Shown: positions 1-10,370, numbered from the stretch's first letter. The stretch is 64,000 nucleotides of DNA from Spirochaetota bacterium (GCA_018262985.1 JADFDI010000001.1:451027-515026), one strand, 5' to 3'. Notes: generated from the sequence alone by a model not told the origin. Made by a program: numbers and translations.

Positions 1-43
1 AGGAAGCGGCGTATCTCCCCGAGGGGGAAATACGGCGCTTCCT
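1..43. repeat. Near-perfect 20-bp inverted repeat
   Basis: The two arms (1-20 and 24-43) pair over 18 of 20 positions around a 3-base centre. The palindrome lies inside the partial reading frame at the window edge, so it may be a coding coincidence or a binding or structural site. Confidence 0.6.
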
Positions 44-110
44 TCGAGAGGGCGGGGAGGCAGGCATCGCGGAGGAAGGTCTTTAGTTCGATCTGACTGG
101 CCTGCTTCAT
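1..110 (-). CDS. Hypothetical protein, N-terminal 36 residues only
   Basis: A reading frame opens on the minus strand with an ATG at 108-110 and runs off the left edge of the window. It is preceded by a strong Shine-Dalgarno run (GGAGGAGG) just before the ATG. The visible product starts MKQASQIELKTFLRD and contains PYFPLGEIRRF. It lies 71 bases downstream of hsdM in the same direction, so it is probably the last visible gene of the restriction operon. I do not recognise the family; accessory genes at this position in hsd operons are varied, so no function is claimed. Confidence rests on the ribosome binding site and context. Confidence 0.5.
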   Translation of the reverse strand, partial: MKQASQIELKTFLRDACLPALSKEAPYFPLGEIRRF

Positions 111-181
111 ACGCCTCCTCCTTCCCGTAAGTATCGCATTCCCGCGCAAGCTCTCCAGGCCGCGATGCGCGACTCCCAGGG

Positions 182-1846
182 CTATTTCTTCCGAGTCTTG
201 CCGCTGCCGCTCTCCGAGCCTGGCTTGCCATAGGGCAGCAGGGGCAGGCCAAGCTCCTTCAGGAACTCATTGTGCGCGCTCGTCGCCCTCGCTATCTCCG
301 CCTCGATATCCACGAGCTCCTTGTGCACGGCGGCAAGGTCGATCTCCTCCTCCGCGACCGCGGTGCTCACGTAGCGGGAAATGTTCAGGTTGTAGCCATT
401 GTCGACGATCTCTTTCATCGACACGCGCCGCGAGTAGCGGTCCCGCTTCTTCCGGAGTTGGTAGGTGGTGACGATGTCCTCGATATGCTTGTCAGTCAGC
501 TGGTTCTGGCGCTTGCCCTTCTCGAAGTGCTCGGCGGCGTTGATGAAGAGGACGTCGTCGGGCTTCTTGCACTTCTTGAGCACGAGGATGCAGACGGGAA
601 TGCCGGTCGAATAGAAGAGGTTCGCCGGGAGGCCGATCACCGTGTCGATGTGGCCGTCGTCGAGGAGCTTGCGGCGTATGCGCTCCTCGACGCCGCCGCG
701 GAAGAGGACGCCATGGGGCAGGATGATCGCCATCACGCCGTCGTCCTTGAGGTAGTGGAGCCCGTGGAGGAGGAAGGCGAAGTCGGCCGCGCTCTTGGGC
801 GCCACCCCGTGGTTCTTGAAGCGCGGGTCCTCGCCCATCGCCTCGCCCGGCTCCCAGCGATAGCTGAAAGGCGGATTGGCCACCACCGCGTCGAAGCGCG
901 GCATCTTGGCCGGGTTCGTCTCGCGCAGGAAGTCCCAGTCGTTGGTCAGGGTGTCGCCGTGGTAGATCTCGAACTCGCCGTCCTTGACTCCGTGGAGCAG
1001 CATGTTCATGCGCGCCAGGTTGTACGTGGTGATGTTCTTCTCCATACCGTAGATCTTGCCGATGGTACCGCCAGCCTCTTTCATGCGGTGGCGCACGTTG
1101 AGGAGGAGGGAGCCCGAGCCGCAGGCGAAGTCGAAGACGCTCTCCAACTTGTTCCGCTTTCCGGTCTTGGGTTCCTGTCCGTCCAGCGTGACGATGGCCG
1201 AGAGGATCGAGGAAATCTGCTGGGGCGTGTAGAACTCGCCGGCTTTCTTCCCCGAGCCCGCGGCGAACTGGCCGATGAGGTACTCGTAGGCGTCGCCCAG
1301 GGCGTCGGTGTCGCGCGAGAAAAGCGACATGCCCCGCGAAATCTCGGAAATGATGGAACAGAGCTTGGCGTTGCGGTCCGGGTATTTCCTCCCGAGCTTG
1401 TCCGAGCCCAGGTTGATCTCGGAGAAGAGGCCCTGGAAGTTGCTCTGGAAGGAGTCTTCCTCGATGTGCTTGAAACCCTTTTGGAGCGTATCGAGAAGCC
1501 TGTCGTCCTGTGTCTTCGCCAGGTGGACGATGTTGCCCCAGAGGTACTGCGGCTCGATGACGTAATGGAGCTTGCGGCGCATCAGCTTTTCGAAGTCGGG
1601 CACGTCCTTGGGGTTCTGCCGGTACCAGAGCGCCAGCGGCGGCTCCCCTTCACCGTTTTCCTGTTTCGGATAGTCCCTTCCCAGTTCCTTCTTCGCCGCC
1701 GCCTCGTAGTTGCTGGAGAGGTAGCGGAGGAAGAGGAAGGAGAGCATGTAGTCGCGGAAATCGTCGGCGTTCATCGCGCCACGGAGCTGGTCGGCGATGT
1801 TCCAGAGGGTCTTGCCGAGTTCTCGCTGGTTTAGGTCGGTCATCAT
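182..1846 (-). CDS. hsdM: Type I restriction-modification system, DNA methyltransferase subunit HsdM
   Basis: HsdM transfers a methyl group from S-adenosylmethionine to adenine N6 in the DNA site chosen by HsdS; the M2S complex is the methylase and R2M2S the full restriction enzyme. The 554-residue product has the helical HsdM N-terminal domain (about residues 5-150), a SAM-binding motif with FACGSGSLLL near 240 and the catalytic NPPF of amino-methyltransferases near 325. Length is normal for the family. Two ATGs are adjacent; the second, at 1841-1843, is better spaced from the AAAGGA ribosome site. It follows hsdS by 94 bases. The order R-S-M is less usual than R-M-S or M-S-R. Confidence 0.95.
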   Translation of the reverse strand: MMTDLNQRELGKTLWNIADQLRGAMNADDFRDYMLSFLFLRYLSSNYEAAAKKELGRDYPKQENGEGEPPLALWYRQNPKDVPDFEKLMRRKLHYVIEPQYLWGNIVHLAKTQDDRLLDTLQKGFKHIEEDSFQSNFQGLFSEINLGSDKLGRKYPDRNAKLCSIISEISRGMSLFSRDTDALGDAYEYLIGQFAAGSGKKAGEFYTPQQISSILSAIVTLDGQEPKTGKRNKLESVFDFACGSGSLLLNVRHRMKEAGGTIGKIYGMEKNITTYNLARMNMLLHGVKDGEFEIYHGDTLTNDWDFLRETNPAKMPRFDAVVANPPFSYRWEPGEAMGEDPRFKNHGVAPKSAADFAFLLHGLHYLKDDGVMAIILPHGVLFRGGVEERIRRKLLDDGHIDTVIGLPANLFYSTGIPVCILVLKKCKKPDDVLFINAAEHFEKGKRQNQLTDKHIEDIVTTYQLRKKRDRYSRRVSMKEIVDNGYNLNISRYVSTAVAEEEIDLAAVHKELVDIEAEIARATSAHNEFLKELGLPLLPYGKPGSESGSGKTRKK

Positions 1847-1940
1847 TGTTCCTTTTATCTAGCCCCGAAAAGCACGTAAAAACGAGGAGCGTTTGCAGCA
1901 ATTGGAGATGTGTTCCAATGCCTTCCGCGTCTTTCGTGGT

Positions 1941-3161
1941 TCACGAGATTTCTTCGGTAGCAGGAAATAGCCCCTGCATGAGCCCCTTCTTGTGGATCTT
2001 CAAAGTCTCGAGTATATCGGTTTCGGCGGCGATGAGGGAGTCGATGGAGGTGAGGCAGGAAGCGATGCGTTGCTGTTCCTTTTCTTGATTGGGTATCATT
2101 ACTGGCACTTTTTCGAGCACTTCAACAGACAAACCTGGTTGTGCTTGCCCTGTGGCGAATCTATTTAAATCAAGAAGGTCTATCACATAGTATAGCCAGC
2201 GCGCGGCAATTCCCTTTTTGGGCTGGACCACAACGGCATGCTCAGTTGCGTAGAAATCGCCCGTGCCGAGTCTCACATTTCCACAAAGCGCACCTTGCCG
2301 GCCAATCAGAGGGAATTCACCAGAATGTGTATAAGTTTCTGTATACCCGCGGAGTCCGTTTCCCCCGTAACAAGGGTATAGTCCTTCTTTATACTGTTCT
2401 TTTATTTGGGAAGCTGTAATGAATTTGCCAGCTTGCATATGACAAGCATCAATTAACGTTCTCCATTTCCACTCCGGCCCATCCCGAAACTCCGGAAACC
2501 GCAATCGTGGCGTAGTCTCCCCTTCGCGGGGAAAGAGCACCTGCATGAACCCCCGCTTGCGGGCCTTCAAGGCCTCCACCTTCCGCCCCTGGGCGACGAT
2601 CAACTCATCCAGGGAACCGAGGCAGTCGGCGATTTTTTGTTGTTCATCTAAATTGGGTACGGGAATTGTGAATATCTTTAATGCACTTCCCGAAAGTTCT
2701 TTAAAAGTGTTGCCAGCGCCAAGATCAACAAGGCGGGACTTCGCGTTCACAAGCGAATAGAATAGAAATCTGTATTTTAGTCCGGCCGCAGGGACAAGAC
2801 CTTTGCATCCTTGGTTAATCGCCATCGGGACGTAATTGATAACTACATGCCCAATCGGGGCTCTTGTGGACAAAACTACCGAAAAACTTGGCAACAATTC
2901 TGACGGGCAGTTTTCCAATCCGCGCTTACTGATCTTTCGCATTGTTGAATAAATAAATGGGTCATCAGTCTTCCCCATTTCAGCGGGAGTCAGCCAATCG
3001 ATCTCCGCAATCCAGTACTCTGGCTTAGCAGTGTCGGGAGTCCCCCCCTGAGTGATTCGATCGCATATCATAGAAAGGGGTTTCTCTACCCACCCCTCCT
3101 CTCCCCGAAACTCCGGAAACCTTAGCCTCGGAAGCGCCTTCGCTGCATCCTTCTTCGCCAT
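1941..3161 (-). CDS. hsdS: Type I restriction-modification system, specificity subunit HsdS
   Basis: HsdS reads the split target sequence and holds two HsdM and two HsdR subunits. The 406-residue protein shows the classical two-fold layout: each half opens with RLRFPEF (residues about 13 and 220), then a target recognition domain, then a conserved helical spacer (EQQKIADCLGSLDELI and EQQRIASCLTSIDSLI). The two recognition domains (about 2090-2460 and 2640-3090) are clearly AT-richer than the spacers, as is usual for segments exchanged between strains. The start lies 4 bases after the hsdR stop, so translation is probably coupled. The target sequence cannot be read from the protein by eye. Confidence 0.95.
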   Translation of the reverse strand: MAKKDAAKALPRLRFPEFRGEEGWVEKPLSMICDRITQGGTPDTAKPEYWIAEIDWLTPAEMGKTDDPFIYSTMRKISKRGLENCPSELLPSFSVVLSTRAPIGHVVINYVPMAINQGCKGLVPAAGLKYRFLFYSLVNAKSRLVDLGAGNTFKELSGSALKIFTIPVPNLDEQQKIADCLGSLDELIVAQGRKVEALKARKRGFMQVLFPREGETTPRLRFPEFRDGPEWKWRTLIDACHMQAGKFITASQIKEQYKEGLYPCYGGNGLRGYTETYTHSGEFPLIGRQGALCGNVRLGTGDFYATEHAVVVQPKKGIAARWLYYVIDLLDLNRFATGQAQPGLSVEVLEKVPVMIPNQEKEQQRIASCLTSIDSLIAAETDILETLKIHKKGLMQGLFPATEEIS

Positions 3162-3165
3162 TCGC

Positions 3166-6100
3166 CTAGTCCTCGTAGACCCGTAGGCCGGAAATGTCCC
3201 GTCCGTCCGAGCGTTTCTTCAGTAGCGGGACCAGGTCGCGCATGAGGGCCTCTTCCTTGCGCGCGCGTTCCTTCCAGCCGAGCTCCAGGGGCTCGAGGAG
3301 TTCGGTGAGCGCCTCGCCGTCGAATATCTTCCGGCCGAGGACGTCGTCGACGAAGGCCGCGAGCGCGGCCTCGGGTACGCCGTGCTTTCCGGCGAGCCCG
3401 GCGAGCTCGCGGGCGGCCTTCTCCGCCTTGAAAGCCTGGTAGCCAGAGCGGATGGCGGCCTCGTCGAGACCCTCGCCGGCCTTGAGGCCGCGGACGTACT
3501 CGGTGATGTCCTCGCGCTCGTCGAGGAATTTCGAGTCGGAGGCGATCAGGCCGATGAGCTCCTCGCGGCTCATGGTCGCCTTGCCGGGCTTCTTGGCGGA
3601 GAAGTCGGCGATGAGCTTCATTATGTAGTCGTAGTCTATGGTTGCCGAGGCGAAGAGGACGAACTCGAAATCGAGCTCCTTGAGCACCTCGCTCGTTTCC
3701 TCCCAGGGCCTGTCCTGCAAGGCCCTGAGGCGCTGGGCGGTCTCGAGGTAGACCCCGCGGAACGCGTAGAGTTCGTCCTTGGGAAGGATCGCCTCGATCT
3801 CCGCTTCCTCCCCGGAGCTGAGGTCGGTGTATTGGTCGAGCTGGGTCTGGAGCCGTTGCACTTCCTTGAAGCACTTGACGAAGGCGGTCTTCGCCTCGTC
3901 CCCCCTGAGGTTGTGGACCTGCTCGGGCGAGGCGTCGAGCCCCTGGCTTCTCATGAAGCTGTCGAGCTCGGCCTTGGCGGCCTTGAGCCGTTCGATGACC
4001 ACCGGGGCCCGGTCGACGAGCCAGATCGTGCGGGCCTGCTCGGCCTTGACCCCGGAGAAAAGCGCGATGGCCGCGTCCACGGCTTCCTGCTGGCCGCGGA
4101 AGTCGAGGATGTTGCCGTAGGGCTTGGTGTCGTTGAGCACGCGGTTGGTGCGGCTGAAGGCCTGGATGAGGCCGTGGTGCCTGAGGTTCTTGTCCACGTA
4201 GAGGGTGTTGAGGTACTTGGAGTCGAAACCGGTGAGGAGCATGTCGACCACGATGGTGATGTCGATCTTCTCCGCTCCCCGGAAGGGCAGGTCGGCGTCG
4301 GGGTATTGCTGGTCCTTGATGCGCTTCTGGACGTCCTGGTAGTAGAGGTCGAAGTCGGCCACGCGGTGGTTGGTGCGGAAGCGCTCGTTGTAGCCGGCGA
4401 TGATACGTTCCAGGGCCTTCTTCTTGCCGTCGGGGTCGTGTTTGTTGTCCTCCGCTTCCTGGGGGAGGTCCTCCTGGAGCTGGCGCACGTCGGGGCTCAC
4501 GTCGGCCGGCGGGGAGAATACGGCGGCGACGGCCAAGGGGACGAAGGGGACGCCCAACGCACGTCTCTCGGCCTGGACCTTCTCGAAGAGGTCGTAGTAC
4601 TCGATGGCGTCGTTGATGGAGGCCGTGGCGAAGAGGGCGTTGAACTTGCGTCCGCCCGTGGCGGCGACGTGCTTGCCGAGGATGGCCTCGACGACGGCCC
4701 GCTTGGCGACCGGTTCGCCGGGCCTGGGAAGGGTCGTGCCGTCGGCCTTGTAGTAATCGACGTGGAAGCGGAGCACGTTCCGGTCTTCGATGGCGTGGGT
4801 GATCGTGTACTCGTGCAGGGACTTCTGGAAGAGGTCGGCCGTGGTCGCGAGAGTCTTGGTCTCGCCCTCGATGCGCTTGTAGCTCGAGTTTTCCTCGAAG
4901 ATCGGCGTGCCGGTAAAACCGAAGAGCTGGGCCTTGGGAAAGAACTCCCGGATGGTCCGGTGGGTTTCGCCGAATTGCGAGCGGTGGCATTCGTCGAAGA
5001 TGAATACCAGGCGCTTGTCGCGCAGGGGCGCGAGCAAGTCGGAGAAGCTCTCGCGTCCGTTTTTCTCGCGACCTTTGTTGCGCGCGCCGTTCTCGTCGAG
5101 GGCAAGGCCGAGCTTCTGGATGGTGCAGACGATGACCTTGTCGGCCTTGTCGTCGGAGAGGAGGCGGCGGACGAGGGCGCCGGTATCGGTATTCTCCTCG
5201 ACGCAGCCCTCCTGGAAGCGGTTGAACTCCTCGCGGGTCTGGCGGTCGAGGTCCTTGCGGTCCACCACGAAGAGGCACTTCTCGATGCCCGGGTCAGCCT
5301 TGAGGAGGGTGGAAGCCTTGAAACTGGTGAGGGTCTTTCCCGAGCCGGTGGTGTGCCAGATATAGCCGTTGCCCAGGTTCTTCTCGATGCACTCGACGAT
5401 GTTCTTGACGGCGTAGATCTGGTAGGGCCGCATCATGAGGAGCTTCTGCTCGCTGGCCACGAGGACCATGTAGCGGCTGAGCGTCTGACCGAGCGTGCAC
5501 TTGGCGAGGAATGCGTCCGCGAAGCGGTCGAGGCCGTTGATCTTGGCGTTGTCGGGGGCGGCGTGCTGGTAGATCGGGAGGAAGCGCTCGTCGGCGTTGA
5601 AGCTGAAGTGCCGTGCGTTGTTGTTGGCGAAGTAGTAGGTGGAATCGCGGTTCGAGACGATGAAGAGCTGCACGAAGCACAGGAGGGTCCCCAGGTAGCC
5701 GTTGCCCGGGTCGTTCTTGTACTCGACGATCTGCTCGATCGCCCGGCGGGGATTGATGCCCAGGGTCTTGAGCTCGACCTGGACCGCGGGCACGCCGTTT
5801 ATCAGGATGAGTACGTCGTAGCGGTGGTGGCTGTAGTCGGTGTTTATCCTGAGCTGGCTCACCACCTCGAAACTGTTCTTGCACCAGTCGTCGATATTGA
5901 CCAGGGTGTAGTTGAGGGGCGTGCCATCGTCCCGGATGAAGGCGTTGCGGTTCCTGAGCGTGTAGGCGGCGGCGAATACGTCGGGGCTGATCATGTCCGC
6001 GAGCAGGCGCTCGAACTCGCCGTCGGTAAGCCTGACCCGGTTGAGCTCCTGAAACTTCTCGCGGAAGTTGCTCTCGAGCGTCAGGCGGTCATGGATGTCC

Positions 6101-6171
6101 GGGCGATGGGTGTACTTGAGGTCCACGAGCTTTTCGATGAACTCTTGCTCGATTTTCGCTTCCGTGGTCAT
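3166..6171 (-). CDS. hsdR: Type I restriction-modification system, endonuclease/translocase subunit HsdR
   Basis: HsdR pumps DNA with ATP and cuts it far from an unmethylated target. The 1001-residue product has an N-terminal PD-(D/E)xK nuclease segment (YDVLILING...QVELK, about residues 117-137), a Walker A motif TTGSGKT near 275, a DECH helicase box (FIFDECHRSQFGE) near 392, FTGTP near 420 and the second RecA lobe with LLTGFDSKYLNTLYVD near 640. All main motifs are intact, so the enzyme should be active. It is the first gene of the operon; the start has AAGAGGCG upstream. Nothing like a phage or plasmid gene lies beside it, but GC is lower than in the rest of the window. Confidence 0.95.
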   Translation of the reverse strand: MTTEAKIEQEFIEKLVDLKYTHRPDIHDRLTLESNFREKFQELNRVRLTDGEFERLLADMISPDVFAAAYTLRNRNAFIRDDGTPLNYTLVNIDDWCKNSFEVVSQLRINTDYSHHRYDVLILINGVPAVQVELKTLGINPRRAIEQIVEYKNDPGNGYLGTLLCFVQLFIVSNRDSTYYFANNNARHFSFNADERFLPIYQHAAPDNAKINGLDRFADAFLAKCTLGQTLSRYMVLVASEQKLLMMRPYQIYAVKNIVECIEKNLGNGYIWHTTGSGKTLTSFKASTLLKADPGIEKCLFVVDRKDLDRQTREEFNRFQEGCVEENTDTGALVRRLLSDDKADKVIVCTIQKLGLALDENGARNKGREKNGRESFSDLLAPLRDKRLVFIFDECHRSQFGETHRTIREFFPKAQLFGFTGTPIFEENSSYKRIEGETKTLATTADLFQKSLHEYTITHAIEDRNVLRFHVDYYKADGTTLPRPGEPVAKRAVVEAILGKHVAATGGRKFNALFATASINDAIEYYDLFEKVQAERRALGVPFVPLAVAAVFSPPADVSPDVRQLQEDLPQEAEDNKHDPDGKKKALERIIAGYNERFRTNHRVADFDLYYQDVQKRIKDQQYPDADLPFRGAEKIDITIVVDMLLTGFDSKYLNTLYVDKNLRHHGLIQAFSRTNRVLNDTKPYGNILDFRGQQEAVDAAIALFSGVKAEQARTIWLVDRAPVVIERLKAAKAELDSFMRSQGLDASPEQVHNLRGDEAKTAFVKCFKEVQRLQTQLDQYTDLSSGEEAEIEAILPKDELYAFRGVYLETAQRLRALQDRPWEETSEVLKELDFEFVLFASATIDYDYIMKLIADFSAKKPGKATMSREELIGLIASDSKFLDEREDITEYVRGLKAGEGLDEAAIRSGYQAFKAEKAARELAGLAGKHGVPEAALAAFVDDVLGRKIFDGEALTELLEPLELGWKERARKEEALMRDLVPLLKKRSDGRDISGLRVYED

Positions 6172-6549
6172 CTGCGGCGCCTCTTCAACGCTGTTTTCGG
6201 CTCTCCGTCCAAGGTGGTTCCGGGGATTCGGCCGGACGGATCGAGCGCTCCAGGGCGCCCGTTGGGCACAGAGTAGCGTCGCCCAATGGTGCCGTCAACG
6301 AGACGGTATTCGGCTTGTACGTCGCCCGTGAACGTGGGCGCCAGCGACAGGCAAAGAGGAGCGGGGGTGCCGGAGAAGACCGGAGCGCCGGGGGCATGGC
6401 CCCCGGCGCGAGGACTTCGGAGGCAGGGGGCACGCACGTCGCCGAAGGCGACGACGATGATCGATTCCCTGCAGCCTCGGTCCTCGACCGGAGCCGCGTC
6501 GGGAAGGGCGCGCGCAGCGCCGCACCCTCGACGGCGCGCCCCCTCATGA
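6172..6549. other. Gap between the hsd operon and the groEL-tail cassettes
   Basis: No gene is convincing here. Frames are open on the minus strand from about 6704 down to 6168, but there is no ribosome site or recognisable domain. The promoter of the hsd operon should lie in this stretch; I could not pick a clear one. Confidence 0.5.
6385..6409. repeat. Perfect 11-bp hairpin, 3-base loop
   Basis: Arms GCGCCGGGGGC (6385-6395) and GCCCCCGGCGC (6399-6409) pair completely around ATG. There is no U-run on either side, so it is not a standard terminator. It resembles repetitive extragenic palindromes. Confidence 0.6.
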
Positions 6550-6581
6550 AGAAAGGGCCGCCCCTTTCGGAGCGGCCCTTC
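6550..6581 (-). terminator. Terminator of groEL-tail cassette 3
   Basis: Read on the minus strand, a 12-bp stem (AAGGGCCGCTCC with GGGGCGGCCCTT, one G-U pair) with a GAAA loop is followed by a short T-rich run. It stands just after the third copy of the groEL 3' end. Confidence 0.7.
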
Positions 6582-6606
6582 GCATTCGGCGAAGCGGGAA
6601 TGGACC

Positions 6607-6630
6607 TTAGTAGTCCATTCCCCCCATTCC
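6607..6630 (-). repeat. groEL 3'-end copy 3 (codes GMGGMDY-stop)
   Basis: On the minus strand these 24 bases read Gly-Met-Gly-Gly-Met-Asp-Tyr-TAA, the end of GroEL. It is 152 bases downstream of copy 2 and is not attached to any groEL body. Two small perfect hairpins lie between it and the next upstream element (6631-6680). Confidence 0.8.
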
Positions 6631-6705
6631 TCGCGAATCGCTCCGCGATTCGCGGCGACGAGCTGCCGCTCGTCGATCTCACGTAACGGCATGGGCGGCA
6701 GCAAT

Positions 6706-6731
6706 GAAAAGCGCCCCTCGCGGGGCGCCTT
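6706..6731 (-). terminator. Terminator of groEL-tail cassette 2
   Basis: Minus-strand stem AGGCGCCCCGCGAGGGGCGCTT followed by TTC. It directly follows the second groEL-tail copy and is of the same type as the terminators behind the other two copies, although the stem sequence differs. Confidence 0.7.
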
Positions 6732-6758
6732 CCACGCGGCATTTAGCTTGCAGTCAGG

Positions 6759-6782
6759 TCAGTAATCCATTCCCCCCATGCC
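6759..6782 (-). repeat. groEL 3'-end copy 2 (codes GMGGMDY-stop)
   Basis: On the minus strand the bases read Gly-Met-Gly-Gly-Met-Asp-Tyr-TGA. Codons differ from the true gene end (GAT for Asp, TGA for stop), so this is not a recent exact copy. It lies 158 bases downstream of the real groEL stop. An inverted copy of the tail motif stands at 6840-6861. Confidence 0.8.
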
Positions 6783-6839
6783 GCGCGAAGGGCGGTTGCC
6801 ATTCGCGGCGCCGAACTTCGTTCGGCGATTTTCTGAGAC

Positions 6840-6861
6840 GGCATGGGAGGAATGGGAGGGC
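6840..6861 (+). repeat. Inverted copy of the groEL tail sequence
   Basis: The plus strand reads GGCATGGGAGGAATGGGAGG, which is the groEL tail sequence in opposite orientation. It could pair with the real tail at about 6926-6948 in the groEL transcript, enclosing the terminator. A shorter relative (GGCATGGGCGGC) is at 6688-6699, behind copy 2. Confidence 0.7.
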
Positions 6862-6864
6862 AAA

Positions 6865-6892
6865 TGAAAACCGCGCCCTCTCGGGCGCGGCA
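6865..6892 (-). terminator. groEL transcription terminator
   Basis: On the minus strand, CCGCGCCC-GAGA-GGGCGCGG is followed by TTTTCATTT, 25 bases after the groEL stop. This is a good intrinsic terminator. Confidence 0.85.
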
Positions 6893-6916
6893 GTGTGCGA
6901 ATCCAGCGGCAGGACT

Positions 6917-8747
<1,831 letters not shown>

Positions 8748-8752
8748 TCAAC

Positions 8753-9214
8753 ATGAGGGACGAAGGACCGCTGGCCATACTCGAATCAATGGAACGCGTC
8801 TCGGCGGCCTGGCGCCGCAAGGCCACGGAAGCCTTGCGCCCCTTCGGCATCACCCTGGCCCAGTACGAACTCATCCGCCACGCGCGCGTCTTCGGGGCCA
8901 TGTCTCCCTCCGCCATGGCGGACGCGCTCGACTGGGACCGGCCCACCCTTACCGTGGTCGCGCGCCCTTGCCTCGCCTCCGGGTGGCTCCGCAGGCGCGA
9001 TTCCGCGCGCGACCGCCGCTCGTTCCGGCTCGAGCTCGCGGGGCCCGGCGAGGAGCTCCTCGACCGCGTCGAAGCCGCGCGGCCCTTCGCGCCGGAACGC
9101 ATCGGCGACCCCTTCGACGTCATCGGCGCCGACGAGCGCGCGCAGATCGGGCGCCTCCTCGACCGCGCCGCCCGCCGCGCCCGCGACGTCTGGGCCCGCG
9201 ACATTCGCGCCTGA
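8753..9214 (+). CDS. MarR-family transcriptional regulator
   Basis: MarR proteins are dimeric winged-helix repressors that release DNA on binding a small ligand or on oxidation. The 153-residue product has the expected layout: helices with GITLAQYELIRHARV near 35, a winged helix with SPSAMADALDWDRPTLTVV near 55, and a wing DSARDRRSFRLELAG near 87. The reading frame is open far upstream, but the ATG at 8753 sits just after a promoter with a palindromic operator, so this start is preferred; the transcript is nearly leaderless. It is divergent from groEL and 47 bases before a secreted hydrolase, a possible target. The ligand is unknown. Confidence 0.85.
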   Translation: MRDEGPLAILESMERVSAAWRRKATEALRPFGITLAQYELIRHARVFGAMSPSAMADALDWDRPTLTVVARPCLASGWLRRRDSARDRRSFRLELAGPGEELLDRVEAARPFAPERIGDPFDVIGADERAQIGRLLDRAARRARDVWARDIRA

Positions 9215-9261
9215 AACGGCCTCGCGCGCGAGGCTGCTCCGCGCGTGCTATCTTCGAATCC

Positions 9262-10332
9262 ATGGCAGCCTTCCGGCGCGGATTGAAGCGCAGCGTCCTC
9301 GTCGCGGTACTGGTTCTCGTGCCCGTCCCGGCCCTCGTCCCCGCCGCCACGGCCCAGGCTCCCGGGGACCGGGCGCCCGGGGACTGGGCGCTCGTCCTCT
9401 CCGGCGCGCGCTTTCCCGGCGACGAAACCCCTCCCGAGGCCCTCGCCTCCGCCCTCGCCGCGGCGGACGCGCATTACGGCCTCCCGCCCGCCCCGGGCGG
9501 GGCCGCCTTCGAGCGCCTGGGCCCGGAAGGGCTCGAGTGCGCCGTCCACCTCCGCTTCCCCGCGGGCGAAAGCCGCGGAACCCTCGTCTTCGTCCACGGC
9601 TACCAGGAGCACGGCCTCTCCGCCCCCGCCATGGTCCGCGCCGCCCTCGACTCGGGCTGGACCTACGCCGGCCTCGACCTGCCGGGCCACGGCGCCTCGC
9701 CCGGCGAACGCGGCTGGGTGGACGACTTCTCCGAGTACGGGGCCGCGGTCGGCGCCCTGCTGGACGGCGGCCTCGTTCCCCGCGATCGTCCCGTCCTCGT
9801 CGTCGGCTTTTCCACCGGCGCGGCCGCCATCGCCGAATTCCTCTCGACCCTTCCGGCGGACGCCCCCGCGCGGACCGAGCGCTTCCTCTTCCTCTCGCCC
9901 CTCGTGCGCATCGTGGCCTGGTGGCCCTCGCGGCTCGGGCTCTTCCTCGCGGAATGGGCCATGCCGCGCCTGCCGGGCCGCACCGTCGGCATGACGCACG
10001 ACAAGGCGTGGAAGCAAAGCGCCGCCCGCGACCCGCTCCGCGTCGGCGACCCGCCGAGCGCCTGGATGCACGTCCTCGTGCGCTGGGAAGCCTCGCTCGA
10101 CGCCCGCGCGCCGCGGCCCGAAGCGATCCGCGTGCTCTGGGGCGGCTCCGACACGGTGGTGAACGCCGCGTACGGCCGGCGCTCGCTCGAGCGGCTCTTC
10201 CCCGCCTCGACGCACGAGGAAATCCGCGGCGCCTACCACGGCCTGCCCTTCGAGGGCGGCGCCTACCTCGAAGCCGTGCTGCGGATCCTGCGGGAGGAGC
10301 TGGCATCGGGCGAAACGCGCCCGGGCGGCTGA
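9262..10332 (+). CDS. Secreted alpha/beta hydrolase, monoacylglycerol-lipase-like
   Basis: The 356-residue product begins with a signal peptide (MAAFRRGLKRS then a hydrophobic run ending PAATAQ), so it is exported. The body is a Hydrolase_4 / lysophospholipase-type fold: LVFVHGYQEHGL (oxyanion loop) near 112, GLDLPGHGASPG near 136, the nucleophile elbow VVGFSTGAA near 180, Asp in WGGSDTVV near 295 and His in YHGLPFEG near 325. It probably cleaves an acyl ester such as a monoglyceride or lysophospholipid; the substrate is not shown by the sequence. The upstream frame is open, but the ATG with signal peptide decides the start. It follows the MarR gene by 47 bases. Confidence 0.8.
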   Translation: MAAFRRGLKRSVLVAVLVLVPVPALVPAATAQAPGDRAPGDWALVLSGARFPGDETPPEALASALAAADAHYGLPPAPGGAAFERLGPEGLECAVHLRFPAGESRGTLVFVHGYQEHGLSAPAMVRAALDSGWTYAGLDLPGHGASPGERGWVDDFSEYGAAVGALLDGGLVPRDRPVLVVGFSTGAAAIAEFLSTLPADAPARTERFLFLSPLVRIVAWWPSRLGLFLAEWAMPRLPGRTVGMTHDKAWKQSAARDPLRVGDPPSAWMHVLVRWEASLDARAPRPEAIRVLWGGSDTVVNAAYGRRSLERLFPASTHEEIRGAYHGLPFEGGAYLEAVLRILREELASGETRPGG

Positions 10333-10370
10333 ACCCCTCCCCCCGGGCGACGCGCGGCGTCCTTTCCCGC

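Noticed and set aside
3382-6276. 964-residue ORF opposite hsdR and other very long antisense frames (for example 11430-15704, 47718-43240)
   Set aside because: They are shadows: high GC removes stop codons, compositions are extreme, and they lie opposite clear genes.
6168-6704. 178-residue ORF before hsdR
   Set aside because: It runs through groEL-tail copies, terminator hairpins and low-complexity sequence, and has no ribosome site or recognisable domain.
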